A program made the position numbers and the translations under genes. A DNA stretch of 64,000 nucleotides from Meconema thalassinum. Taxonomy: Eukaryota > Arthropoda > Insecta > Orthoptera > Tettigoniidae. The number at the start of each line of letters is the position of its first letter. Position 1 is the first letter of the stretch. The notes under the pieces were generated by a model that had not been told where the DNA came from, searched no databases, and saw only the letters and a list, made by a program, of their open reading frames with translations. The stretch spans positions 287,737,065-287,801,064 of the forward strand of contig OX336395.1 in assembly GCA_946902985.2 (NCBI GenBank), written 5' to 3'. Positions 22,426 to 33,691 of this stretch are shown in pieces.

Positions 22426-25400
22426 ATGGATGTAGCACGTTCAAAAACAACTTACCCCAGTGGGTCAAATCCCACGGTTGAAAAACCGCAAGTGGTCTAT
22501 TCGGATTCTGGGGAGACCACAGACGTGTACGATGAGGTAAGTCGGAGTGCCTCGACACCCCGTAGGAAAATTAAACCTAAGTCAAAGATTTGGCTAATGA
22601 CATTTAACGTAAATTCTCTCTTGAAGATGGGGAAACTCAAATCCATTTTAGACAAATCACGAGAACGTAAAATCAAGATTATTGCTTTTCAAGAATCTAG
22701 ATTTAAAGATGAATATCCTTTCAATTCTGAAGGTTACAGGATTTACAAAGGGAAGCCAGGAGAACGAGCTATGAAAAATTGCCCACAATTTGGTACTGGA
22801 TTTATAGTCCATCATTCCTTACTTGATTCAGTTACAACCTTCCACTCTCCCTCCGGTCGTCTCTCCACCATGACAATAAAATCAGCAAACAAAATTTACA
22901 CTCTCATTAAAGGACATGCCCCAACTAATATCGCCAACAGAAAGGCTGTAGGAAAAGTCGAAGAATTTTGGAATCAATTAGATGATATACTTCAAAGAAT
23001 CCCGAGGAATTATGTTAAAATACTTATGGGTGATTTTAATGCTCAAATTGGCAAAGAAAAAAATATATAGATATTGGGTAGGTAAATGGTCAGGACATAA
23101 TCAGACCAATCGGAATGGTATGCGTCTTCTTGAAATCTGCAAGAACCATGACTTATTCTTCAAATCAACATTTTTCAAAAAGAAAACCTCTCAGTCCAAG
23201 ACGTGGGTGTCACCTAACCCACTGTAAGGAGAATATCAACTGGCCCATGTGCTGATCTCCAGAGTAAATACTCTCGAAATAATGAAACTTAAAGTCCTTA
23301 AGGGGTTAGCTCTAGATTCTGACCATTACCCTACAAAATTTTCATTAAATATTATTCCAGAGAAAAGGCGATTCTCTCAGAAAATCCCACCCCGTAAATA
23401 TGATGTTCAAAATATTCAAGGTAATGATAAATTTAAAAACGAGACTCAACAATTGAATCCACAAAACTGGCAACAGCTCCAAGCAGGATTAATAAAAACA
23501 GCCGAGAAAATAGCACCACACATGAGAACACGCAAACATCCGTGGTGGACAGCCGAATGTGATGACCTTGTAAGGCTCAGGCAACAGGCATGGCACAATT
23601 GGTCTTGCAACAAAACTCCTAAGACTCTGCAAGATCTGAAGGATGTCAGAAGAACAGTCACGAAATCAATACGAAGAATTCGCAAGCAGAATGACAACAA
23701 AATATTACAAGAAATAGAAGCTGACTTCAAACAACATAATTCTAGAAACTACTATAGAACTTTTCGCCAGAAGCTCACTAAATATTCCCCTCCATCACTT
23801 CAATTCAAAAATGAACATGGGGATATTGCTCATAGTAACACAGAAAACTGTGAAATCCTTGCAAACTACTTTTCGGTATTGCTCAATTGTGAGAAACCTC
23901 TAGAAACATTCACATTTATCCACACGCAACAAAACCAAGATTCTCATCCACCCAACGTTCAGGAAATAAGAGAGACTATTAAATCATTGAAAAACAACAA
24001 AGCGTCGGGGGAAGACCAAATTGTTGCAGAGTTGTGGAAAAATGCAGGAGAAAATCTCATTGTAAAACTCCAAGAAATTTTAGAAGAATTTTGGCGAACT
24101 GAAAAAATCCCCGCTGACTGGAAGATGGCACTCATACATCCCTTGCTCAAAAAAGGAAATCGGACGGATCCCAACAATTATCGTGGAATTTCATTACTAT
24201 CCATAATATACAAAGTTTTGTCTAAAGCTCTCCTGAATCGTGCAGAAATTCAATTGAATCCAGTAATCGGTGAATACCAAGGTGGTTTCAGGAAAGGCAG
24301 GTCGTGTGTGGAACAAATTATCAATTTAAAAAACTCAATGAAATATTTCCGCAATACATCGATCAAACACTATGTCATTACATTTGTTGACTTCCAAAAG
24401 GCGTATGATAGCATCGACCGTGAATCCCTTTTCGAAATACTCAAAGAATTTTGATTAGATCAAAAGACAACAAATCTTATTAAGGAAACACTCATGGAAA
24501 CCAAATCTAAGGTTAAATTTATGGGAGAACTGAGCAGAGAATTCCCCATTGACACAGGAGTCCGACAAGGAGATGGATTGTCCCCGTTGCTTTTTAATTG
24601 TGCACTAGAGAAGGTTGTACGAGAATGGCGAAAAGCAGGTGCACCGACACATAGGATAGGACCAAAACTTAAAGGCATAGAATTAGACTGTTTGGCATTT
24701 GCTGATGACATGGCATTAATTGCCCAAAACATCTCTGATGCGCAATACCAACTTGGACTTCTACAAGAACAAGCAAAGAAAATTGGATTGCAAATCTCAT
24801 TTGATAAAACAAAATTTATGACAGATATAAAGAGTGCCCCATCTGAAATTGAAATTGGTACTGACCATATATCTCGTGTGAAGGAATTTAAATATTTGGG
24901 TGAATGGATTACCGACAATTGTAATGAGAAGAGGTCCATTACAACAAGAATTCAAAAAATGGAAACTGCTTTTCAGTTAACGAAAAATACTTACAACAAA
25001 AAGAGTCTTTCCTGGAAATGCAAAATTCAACATTATACAACAGTGATCGGGCCCGAAGCTCTCTACGCTTCAGAAACTCTCACCCTTCAACATAGAACAC
25101 TTCGAGATCAGTTGGAAGTGAAGAAACGTAAAATATTGAGGAAAATCTTAGGGCCGAGAATCAAAGATGGTGTTCATCTTCCAAAGCAAAATGCTGAAAT
25201 ATATAAAACCATCTCCAAAATCACAGACAAAATGCGTATGCGACGAATCCAATTCATGGGGCACCTGGAAAGAATGGACCCAAATAGACTAACTCACAAA
25301 ATTCACACATACTTGAAAAACAAAACAACTAGATCAAATTGGTACAAACAGACTGAAAAAGACTTGCAAGAATTAGGATCGCCAAATCTCCTAGACCGAA

Positions 25401-25546
25401 ATGTCATCAGAACACTTGCACTCACACGGGGTTTCGAGGAGGAAGAAAGACGGCCATACCACCATATCTGGTCTGCACAACGGAAGCAAACCCATTCGTT
25501 GCGTATGAAGGAGTACTGGGCTGCAAGAAAGGCTAACCATTGTTGA
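22426..25546 (+). pseudogene. LINE B endonuclease-reverse transcriptase, three lesions
   Basis: The ATG at 22426 opens the protein. The APE endonuclease is legible: IWLMTFNVNSLL, IIAFQESRF, GHAPT, ILMGDFNAQIG, then after the frameshift TWVSP and SDHYP-type LDSDHYP. The frameshift is near 23065, a TAA at 23225-23227 and a TGA at 24452-24454; otherwise the frame is open. RT motifs: NYRGISLLSIIYK, GGFRKGRSC, FVDFQKAYDSI (motif A), GVRQGDGLSPLLFN (motif B), CLAFADDMALI (catalytic FADD), FKYLGEWITDN. A C-terminal region with MRMRRIQFMGHLERMDPNR and a Trp/His tail ends at TGA 25544-25546. It would nick a target and copy its own RNA. Motifs are all intact, so the copy died recently relative to LINE A. 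Confidence 0.88.
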
Positions 25547-25639
25547 TTCCGCGTGGTCCTAAGAGACCCATTCGCGACGAAGAAAAAGAAGAAATACACT
25601 TTTAGCCCACTTTTGTCATTTTGCAAAAATGAAGAAAGT

Positions 25640-26925
25640 TAAGACTTATGAGATCGATCCTGGAAAATGTGTCTGTCCGTCCGTCCGTCTATCTGTCTGT
25701 CCTTCTGTATGTCTGGCTGTGTGTGTCCCCCTATCAACTCCTAAATGGCTGCAGCTATCGAAACCAAATTTGGTAAGAGCAAAGATCTATACCTGAATAT
25801 CTCACGGCCATATTTTAAATTGACGTCAGGGCTACAAACTGCTGAAAAATCGCAATTGTAATTTGAGCTCTATGTTGGATATTTAAGAAGTTATGCATGC
25901 GAACTATTCCAAAATTGGTACACATATAGATAAAAGCATTCCAGATTAATTTTCAGAAGACCATATATGCCAGTATTGCCAACATGATTCTAAGCCTGCC
26001 GATAGGTCCAATTTCTAAACTATCGATTTGATTTCAACCAGATTTCGTATGCACTATGTGTACTACGGCAGATATGACTGTGCGTATTCTGAAGAGTCAC
26101 CAGGGCTGCCGACTCAAAATAAATGATCTCTCTATATTTCAGTATCAATATATCAAAAAGTATACTAGCAAAAAGCTCTAAACTTTGTACACGTATACTA
26201 CCTTACATTCTACCTTAGTTTGGAGTAACTTACAGTATATACATCAGTGTTGCCAGCACGATTCTAAGCCTGCTGATAGGTCCAGTTTTTAAATGCATAT
26301 AACTTCTATATTAACAAATGGATTTCAACCAAATTTCGTATGTGCTTTGTGTACCATATGACTATGCATATTCGTAAGAACAAGCAGGGCTGCCAACTAT
26401 TAATAATTGCTCTCTCGATTTGTTTAATCCTAATATCAATATATCAGAAACTATGCAAGTCACCATCTCTAAACATTGCACATGTAAAGTACCTTACATT
26501 CTAGATTATTTTGGTGTAACTAATGTACCTCAGTGCTGCCAACATTATTCTAAGCTTTCTGATAGTTTCTATTTTTAATTGAATGTAACTTCTATATTAA
26601 CAAATGGATCTCATCCAAAATTGGCACTATAATAGATCGTAATATTTCAGATTAATTCTGAGCATCACATACATGACATTGTTCCCAACGTGATTTTACG
26701 CGCACTGATAAATCCAATATCAAGCAGCATGTAACGTCCATACTATTCATTAGACTTCAGGCAAATTTTGTGTGTGCATTATATACCTTAAGAGAGGGAA
26801 CTAAGTATATATTCAGAGTCACCAGGGCTGCCTACTGGAGTAAGTTGCTCTATTACTCTATTACATGATTTCGTCATTATTCTAGATAGGTCTATATAGA
26901 TTGGCATCAATCAGACATTTTAAGA
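25640..26925. repeat. Degenerate internally repetitive block
   Basis: The block starts with a CTGTCCGTCCGT-type pyrimidine run (25668-25710). It then repeats a diverged unit around 'GCCAACATGATTCTAAGCCTGCCGATAGG' at about 25978, 26252, 26538 and 26683, each followed by 'TTCAACCAAATTTCGTATG…TGTGTAC'-like text. No coding potential is seen. It separates the LINE A segments and is probably another insertion; its edges are not sharp. Confidence 0.5.
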
Positions 26926-26989
26926 AAAGTAGGCTCTTTAGTCCGTCACGGAACTACTTGTTAAAGATAGAAATAGAATTAAAGTTGTT

Positions 26990-27605
26990 ATTCTCGGGTA
27001 TGAAACCAGAAGTATTACAGAGAATCATTCTATTTTATATCAACCTAAGTTTAATATAGCTAAACGTAACTTTCTCTATTTCTCGCCAAAATTATGTAAC
27101 ATTCTCCCAATTAAATTAAAAGGATTTAAAGGAAATCATGGAAACCTGAAAATGCATATAACACATTTTCTCAGAGAAAACAAAATTAAAATTGAAGATA
27201 TAATTAGTTGAGGCTACAAGTTTATACAAACACAAATTCAATTTTCCTTCTTATTCATTATTTTTAGTGTATACATCATTTACATAGAACGTGATATTCG
27301 GCTAAGCCATTATACAATTTTCAGAATTAGTAATCAATGGTAGGCATGCCACACACAAGATTGCATCTTTTAGTGGCATATGTGATATTTAGTCCTGCTC
27401 TGTAAGAATTTGATATCCTATTTCGACCTGTCTATCATATTGTAACAATATAATTTAATAATTGTAAATGTACAGGTTAAACAATAAGTAGGAAGTGTAA
27501 GGAAATTCATAAAATGTGTACAGTTATTCTGAATTTTGCAAAATGTTTGTATTTGTAACGATTGAATAAATAATACTACTACTAATAATAATATATAATA
27601 ATTTT
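26990..27605 (+). pseudogene. LINE A C-terminal domain and 3' UTR
   Basis: In one frame this reads YETRSITENHSILYQPKFNI, then AKRNFLYFSPKLCNILPIKL and the end IEDIIS with TGA at 27210-27212. This 'TR…..KRN…….PKL.N.LP' tail is the usual C-terminus of CR1/Jockey-type LINE polyproteins, so it completes LINE A. The AT-rich 3' UTR ends in (ACT)n/(AAT)n near 27575-27600. The residue stretch 26930-26990 is unclear. Confidence 0.75.
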
Positions 27606-27677
27606 TGCACATAGTCTCTGGTTTTTATTAATAAATATGTCATGTAAAATTACTTTCAGGTAAAGGTGATTGAATAC

Positions 27678-28470
27678 TGTTACGGCTGTGAGTTTGTGTC
27701 ATCGCTCGCCGCATGAGTCACAACTGCCCCAGGGCTGGGCTGTGACCTGCCTCAGTGTATTGCGTACGCCTTATGCAACAGGACTACTAGGACAAAGGGA
27801 TGGTCCAGAATATTCGTGACTCAACCAGTGAACGAAACCTCGAGAAGCTGTGAACCCTGGATGGGTCTAGAAGCATTTATTGAGTCACCGGCCGGCTATA
27901 TAAGAGCGACCTGTCAAGCAGTGTTGTTGTGTTTTACGAGCTAGTGCGAGCGTTTATCCTGAGCGACAGTAGTGTGGTGACTTGCGAAACCCCTAGTGAA
28001 GCCGTTTCTCTTGTCAGCGAGGAAGTGAGAAGCATACAGGGGACTGCCTGTGTTTTGAGTGAGTGTGATTTCACTGAGCGTCAGAGATATTGTGGTGAAG
28101 TGCCGCGCGAGTAACAAAACCCAGTGACATTGTTTCCCAGCTCGTGAACAGCGGAGCAACGTGTAGCAGGTTTTCGTAAGTAACTGTAATTTGTGTACAT
28201 AGGGGAGAGTTGCATGTAGTTCTGTCAAGACCACCAGACTCATTAGCGAGAAGATTAACTGTTGACAAGTGAAAGAGGGCAAGAGCTCTCCATAAGCAAG
28301 AGACTTGAGGAAAATTGAGTAAGGTTCCAATTGCTTGTATTTGCTGATGAGTAGTGTATCCTTCTGGCCGCAATAAAATTAATTATTTCTATAAAGGAAC
28401 ATCCTTTGTTGTGCTTTCTACCCACCGTAATCCAGTTAACAAAAGTGCCACTAGGGGGTGGCACGTAAAA
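27678..28470 (+). repeat. LTR1 of the Gypsy array
   Basis: A 793-bp LTR beginning TGTTACGGC, with a TATATAAG box at 27897-27904 and AATAAA at 28371-28376. It has an extra TAAG near 28180 compared with LTRs 2-4 and a mutated end (GTAAAA instead of GTAACA). Confidence 0.9.
27897..27904 (+). promoter_or_regulatory. TATA box of LTR1
   Basis: TATATAAG follows a GC-rich CCGGCCGG stretch and is conserved in all four LTRs (33897, 39891, 45871). It probably sets the RNA start some 25-30 bases downstream. Confidence 0.75.
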
Positions 28471-28472
28471 AC

Positions 28473-28497
28473 TGGTGTCAGAAGCCGGATTACGAAC
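28473..28497 (+). promoter_or_regulatory. Primer-binding site, tRNA-Leu-like, of Gypsy unit 1
   Basis: TGGTGTCAGAAGCCGG starts two bases after the LTR end. It resembles the complement of a tRNA-Leu 3' end (…TGACACCA), with further similarity continuing towards the T arm. The same site follows LTRs 2-4 (34469, 40453, 46443). Confidence 0.6.
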
Positions 28498-28570
28498 TCA
28501 AGCACTACACCTGACGGTCCCGGTTTCAAAACCCAAGCAGGTCATTTTTCTCTAATTTTCCTGTGAGTGC

Positions 28571-30100
28571 ATGCCTTTAAAAAGGCAAACAACTAAAATG
28601 GAGGCGCAATTGGCAGCATTGCTAGAAAAGTTAAGTGGCATGGAAGCCAAGATGGATGACGGCCAGAAGGACCTGAAGGATGACCTGAGGAAGATGGGAG
28701 ACGGCCAGCAGAAGATGGAGGACGGCCAGAAGAAGTTAGCCGAGGACCTAACTGCCAAACTAGAAGACGGCCAGAAGAAGTTAGCTGAGGACCTAACTGC
28801 CAATCTAGAAGACGGCCAGAAGAAGATGGAAGACGGTCAAAATAAGCTAGCGGAGGACCTGAAGAGGATAGAGGACGGCCACAAGAAGATGGAAGACGGT
28901 CAGAATAAGTTGACACAGGACCTGAAGAAATGAGAACTGGGTCTGCGTGAGGAAGTCACGGCAGTGGAAAAGAAGTTCGACGCCTTACAAGTGGAAGTTG
29001 CCGAGCTGCGCCAACGCCCGCTGATGGGGGTGAAGGAGAAATTCAACGCCTTACAAAAGGAAGTTGCAGAGCTGCGCCAACGCCCACTGACGGGGGTGGA
29101 AGAGAAATTCAACGCTTTTCAAAAGGAAATTGCTGAGCTGAGCCAACGCCCGCCGACGGGGATGGAAGGGAGATTCAACGCTCTACAAGAGGAAGTTGCC
29201 GAGCTGCGCCAACGCCCGCCCACCGTTACACCGGGAATATCAGGAACGGGACATAGCAGAGTGACGCCCCCAACCTTCGACGGAAAGGTACCGTGGAGCA
29301 CCTACTTACGTCAGTTCGAGGCGGCCTGTTCCATAAATAACTGGAACAACACAGAAAAGGCTACAGCTCTCATTGTAGCGCTGACAGGAGACGCCCTTAA
29401 CGTCCTTCAGGCCATCCCGACTGGATCCCAGGACTACGCTTCACTGATCGCCCATATGGAGTCCCGATATGGAGATAGCCATCTTCCGCAGGCCTACCAG
29501 ATGCAGCTCCGGACCCGTGTACAGAAGAACGCGGAAACCCGGCAGGAGTTCGAGATGGACATCGCACGCCTCGTAAGGCTCGCCTATCCAACAGCGCCGG
29601 CCGACTTTCTGGAACAGATTGCGACGCAGACCTTCACCGACGGGCTACGGGACTCGGACACTCAACAGGTGCTGCGACTCGCGCGCAATAAGACCCTGGC
29701 AGATGCGCTGAGCCACGCACTTGAGTTCGAGACGGCAAAAGAGGCATCTAGAATGCACGCGCGGGTGCGTCAAGTGGACGTCGACGAACCAGCAAAAACC
29801 AACGAGACCAAGCCCCTGGCCGACGAATTGATGGAGGCGCTAAGCCGTTTCTTCGATAGTCGCGGCACCACCAGCAACGACACAGCCGGAAGACAACCGG
29901 AGAGGCGACCCGGAAGAGGACTACCGACCTGCTGGGCCTGCGGTAAGAAAGGCCACCTGAGCAAGGACTGCGGTGGTCGCCGCTCCGAGGGTATCCGACG
30001 GGAAATCAGTCGTCTGAAAACCGTGCGGCCCAGGGAAACGAGTATTAGCCAGCCTTGGGGGCAAAGGTCGGCTTGTGACAGTCGTCAAGCCCCGGCAGTC
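28571..30100 (+). pseudogene. gag: Gag of Gypsy unit 1, with in-frame UGA, fused to pol
   Basis: The ATG at 28571 starts a charged region of tandem repeats (DGQKKLAEDLTAKLE-like, about residues 25-115). An in-frame TGA follows at 28931-28933, then four repeats of an 'EKFNALQKEVAELRQRPLTG' type unit (about 28967-29220); both parts look like coiled coil. A capsid-like domain (PPTFDGKVPWSTYLRQFEAA onwards) and a single zinc knuckle, CWACGKKGHLSKDC (29935-29976), come next. In this unit two one-base deletions, near 29982 and 30055, put gag in frame with the protease, so the frameshift signal used by units 2-4 is bypassed. Gag would assemble the particle and bind RNA. Confidence 0.87.
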
Positions 30101-33100
30101 CAAGTGCGTGTGACAAAGTTACGGAGGGACAGTAGCAGCCTGACGGTCGACGGAGTCGTCAACGGAGTGAGCTGGCCCATGCTGATCGACACGGGAGCGT
30201 CGAGGACCATCGTCAATCCCACAGTGATCCCGAAGTGGAGAGTGCAACCCACACAAAGGAACCTCCAGCTAATAACCGCGACCGGAGAGACCGCACCGGT
30301 ACATGGCGAAGCATCACTGGAGCTCGTCATTGGTCGACGGGTGGTGAAGCATCCAGTGCTTGTGGCTGACGTATCAAACGAAGTGATCATTGGACTGGAC
30401 TTCCTGGACCAGAACAACATCATCTTGGATCTGAGTACCAACACTCTGCACTTCGGGGGTGAGGAACTTGCTTTGCAACCAACACACGAGGACGTCGCCA
30501 CACGAAGAGTAAGGCTGAGAGAGGACGTCATCGTTCCTGCCAGGACGGAGGTCAGCGCCGCCGTAAATGTCGATGGAACTGCTGAGGGAGTGGCGGCTGT
30601 CATCGAGCCAAAATATGAGGACATCCAGACAAAAGGATTGCTAGTTGCCAAGACCCTCATCAACACGACGCCTCGGCCGTACGTCCGCCTGTCCAACCTG
30701 AACGACTACGATATTACGGTTCACTGGGACACCAACCTAGGAGTCTGCGAGCCCGTTACCTGGATTGCCCGCATCACAGACTCGACGGACGGACACCTGC
30801 AGACGGACAGCCGAAGAAGACGCGCCCTGCCATAGGTACTACAGAAGCTATACCAAGGATACCAGGACCATTTAGACGAGGAGCAATCACGCCAACTTCA
30901 GGACCTGCTACGCGAATTCCAGGATGTCTTCTCCGTGGGGAGCAAAGACTTCGGTAGGACAAGCTTGGTCCAGCTCAGAATCGACGTTGGGGACAGCACA
31001 CCGATTAGGGCCCCATTCCGACGTGTCCCGCTCGCCAAGCAAGCCGAAGTCGACCGGATGATAGAAGAGATGAAGGAGCAAGGGGTGATCGAGCCATTAC
31101 ATAATCCTTGGAGTTCTCCGGTCGTGCTAGTGAAGAAGAAGGACGGTTCCACCAGCTTCTGCTTGGACTACAGGCGGGTGAACGACGTCACGAAGAAGGA
31201 CAGCTACCCTCTACCCCGGATCAACGACACGCTGGACACCATATCAGGATCAAGATGGTTCTCCACCTTGGATTTGAAGAGTGGCTACTGGCAGGTGGAG
31301 GTCCACCCTAAGGACCGCGAGAAAACGGCGTTCTCTGTGGGCAGCAGGCTCTGGCAGTTCACCGTCATGCCATTCGGTCTGTGCAACGCCCCAGCGACCT
31401 TCGAAAGGCTAATGGAGTCCATTCTGAGGGGACTACGCTGGAAGACCTTCCTGGTCTACATAGACGACGTCATCGTTCTGGGAAGAAGCTTCGAGGAGCA
31501 CTATAGTAACCTGAAGGAGATCTTGATGAAGCTACGGGCTGCCCAGCTGAAGTTGATCCCCGAGAAGTGTCAGCTCTTCCAGAAGCAGGTCCAGTACCTT
31601 GGGCATATCGTCTCCGAGGAAGGGGTGCGCACCGACCCAGAGAGGACCGCAGCTGTGAGGGAGTGGCCAGTTCCGAAGGACAAGTCCCAACTACGAAGCT
31701 TCCTGGGACTCTGCACTTATTACCGTCGCTTCGTGAGAGGATTCGCCGACATCGCCAAACCTTTACATCGACTGACTGAGAAGGACCAACTCTTCACGTG
31801 GACAGCAGAATTCCACAGCGCCTTCGAACAACTCAAGCAGGCTCTGTGCACCGCGCCTATTCTGGCATACCCCAGACCTGGAACAAGGTTCATCGTCGAT
31901 ACCGATGCCAGCGACTTTGGCATAGGGGGGGGGGGGGGGATCCTGTCGCAAGTAGTGGACGGCGAAGAGAGAGTAGTGGCCTACTTCAGCAAGGCCTTGT
32001 CAAAGCCATAAAGGAAATACTGCGTCACCAGGAAGGAGCTGCTCGCCATCGTTAAGATCATTGAACACTTCCACAAGTACCTGTACGGGCAAGAATTTCT
32101 CATCAGGACGGACCATGCATCCCTGCGGTGGCTCCTGAATTTCAAGCAGCCCGAGGGTCAACTCGCGCGGTGGTTAGAGAGGCTTCAACAGTACAACTTT
32201 GAGATTCAGCACAGGAAAGGCCAACTGCATTCTAACGCCGACGCCCTGTCACGAAGACCGTGCCCCGAAGACTGCACCTTCTGTGCCCGAAGGGAGGAGA
32301 ACACCGGGATACAGTGCCGAAGGACTACCGTGGAACTTCAAGGGAGCTGGAGCCGCGAATCTTTCACGCGCGCACTAGCAGAAGATGATGACCTGGGACT
32401 GATAGCCGAATGGAAGAGGGCCTGTGTCCCCAGACCCGGGTGGAACATTGTGAGTGACTGCAGCCCAAAGTTTAAGTCCTACTGGGCGCAGTGGGACTCG
32501 CTGGTTGTGAGGGATGGCCTCATATGCCGTACCTGGGTGAGCACCGACGGGAAGACATCTCGGGAACAAGTCGTCGTTCCAAAGGCTATGACGGAGGAAG
32601 TCCCGAAGGAAGTCCATGGAAGATCATCTGGTGGACACCTAGGAATAAAGAAGACCCTGGAGAAGCTGAGAGAGTGGTTCTACTGGATCGGATGCCGAAC
32701 TGACGTGGAGAACCACTGCGCGAGGTGCCACGATTGCGCAGCCAGCAAGGGCCCAGTACGAAGACGACGGGGTCCACTGAAGACCTACAACATGGGCGGC
32801 CCCATGGAGAGAGTGGCCATCGATGTTGCTGGGCCATTCCCGTTAAGCGAGGCAGGGAACTGCTACGTATTGTTCGTCAGCGACTACATTACCAAATGGC
32901 CGGAGGCGTATGCGCTCCCTAACCAAGAAGCCGCGACGATCGCAGAGACCCTGGTGAAGGAATTCGTAAGCCGGTACGGAGTACCCCTGGAGCTGCACTC
33001 CGACTAAGGGAGGAACTTCGAGTCGCAGGTGTTCCAGAACCTATGCCAGCTGCTGGGAATCCGGAAGACAAGGACGACGACGCTACACCCTCAGTCCGAC

Positions 33101-33691
33101 GGGATGGTAGAGCGATTCAATCGCACCATCGAGAACCATCTCCGAATAGTCGTCAGCGAGCACCAGAGGGATTGGCACAAACATCTTCCACAATCTCTCC
33201 TGGCCTACCGCGCCGCCGTGCATGAAGCCACCGGGTGCACACCAGCCCGGGCCATGTTTGGGAGGGAGCTCCGTCTACCTGTCGATCTTGCCTTCGGCCG
33301 ACCTGGGAATGATCCGGTCCCGGTAAGCCAGTATTGTCAAGAACTGGTCGACCAACTGGAGGACGTGCACGCGTTCGCGAGGAGGAAACTGCAGATCGAG
33401 ACCGACCGAATGAAGAACCGATACGACCAACAGACGGATGCCGGCGGGTTCCACGAGGACGACCTGGTCTGGTTCTTTAACCCATTACGGAAGAAAGGCC
33501 TGTCACCCAAACTGCAGAAGTCCTGGGAGGGCCCGTACCGAGTCGTGAAACGGATCAACGATGTCATCTACAGGATCCAGCGGAGCCCGAGGGCATCGAG
33601 ATCGCCTGGCAGCCTACGGAGGGACACAGACGGACCAATGATTGATCGGGACGATCAGCCTTTTAGGAAGGGGGTGGTATTACGGCCGTGA
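30101..33691 (+). pseudogene. pol: Pol of Gypsy unit 1 (PR-RT-RH-IN), three stops
   Basis: All in one frame. Protease: MLIDTGASRTIVN (about 30180). A TAG unique to this unit lies at 30833-30835. RT: SPVVLVKKKDGSTSFCLDYR, STLDLKSGYWQ (motif A), VMPFGLCNAPATFERL (motif B), LVYIDDVIVLG (catalytic). RNase H: RFIVDTDASDFGIGG, where a run of 15 G inserts extra Gly in frame; TAA at 32009-32011. Integrase: HGRSSGGHLG and CARCHDC zinc ligands, Asp in VAIDVAGPF, Asp in ELHSD followed at once by TAA 33005-33007, and the Glu in MVERFNRT, then a GPY/F module (WEGPYRVVKRIND). The final TGA (33689-33691) lies inside LTR2. Four stops including the gag UGA, but no net frameshift. Confidence 0.88.
33665..33677 (+). 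promoter_or_regulatory. Polypurine tract before LTR2
   Basis: AGGAAGGGGGTGG directly precedes LTR2 and overlaps the last pol codons. The same tract precedes LTR3 (39649-39661) and LTR4 (45639-45651). Confidence 0.8.

Larger units (their letters stand above)
22258..25591 (+). mobile_element. LINE B: RTE-like non-LTR retrotransposon, full length, inactivated
   Basis: A 3334-bp element flanked by a perfect 13-bp target duplication (AAATACACTTTTA at 22245-22257 and 25592-25604) lying in LINE A coding sequence. Size, a single endonuclease-RT ORF, a 3' UTR of only about 45 bases and an A/AAG-rich tail (GAAGAAAAAGAAG) fit the RTE clade. The 5' UTR is about 168 bases and has a repeated 19-mer. Three lesions disrupt the ORF. 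Confidence 0.87.
10828..27605 (+). mobile_element. LINE A: APE-type non-LTR retrotransposon split by nested insertions
   Basis: One LINE of roughly 4.5 kb is spread over 16.8 kb. Its pieces, in native order and all on the plus strand, are ORF1 (10828-11542), endonuclease (12092-13085), RT N-terminus (14640-15077), RT motif A (18774-18982), RT catalytic core to thumb (21503-22257), C-terminal domain (about 26990-27212) and 3' UTR (to about 27605). At two of the breaks the protein reading resumes exactly, flanked by target duplications: CAATAC at 18977/21503 and a 13-bp repeat at 22245/25592. The two ORFs, the ORF1 fold and the C-terminal 'NPTHKRN…PKLCNILP'-type tail suggest the Jockey/CR1 group. 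The 3' end has short ACT/AAT repeats. It is thoroughly dead. Confidence 0.8.

Noticed and set aside
27941..28330. Several 60-130 codon ORFs inside the LTRs on both strands
   Set aside because: They recur in each LTR only because the LTR recurs, have no family motifs, and change frame or length between copies.
28571..28933. Repetitive coiled-coil ORF read as a host structural protein
   Set aside because: It lies just after an LTR and primer-binding site, recurs in all four units and continues in frame, past a UGA, into a gag with capsid-like and zinc-knuckle domains.
29119..30696. Minus-strand ORFs opposite Gypsy gag and pol (up to 203 codons)
   Set aside because: They are shadows of the GC-rich coding strand; composition is biased and motifs are absent.
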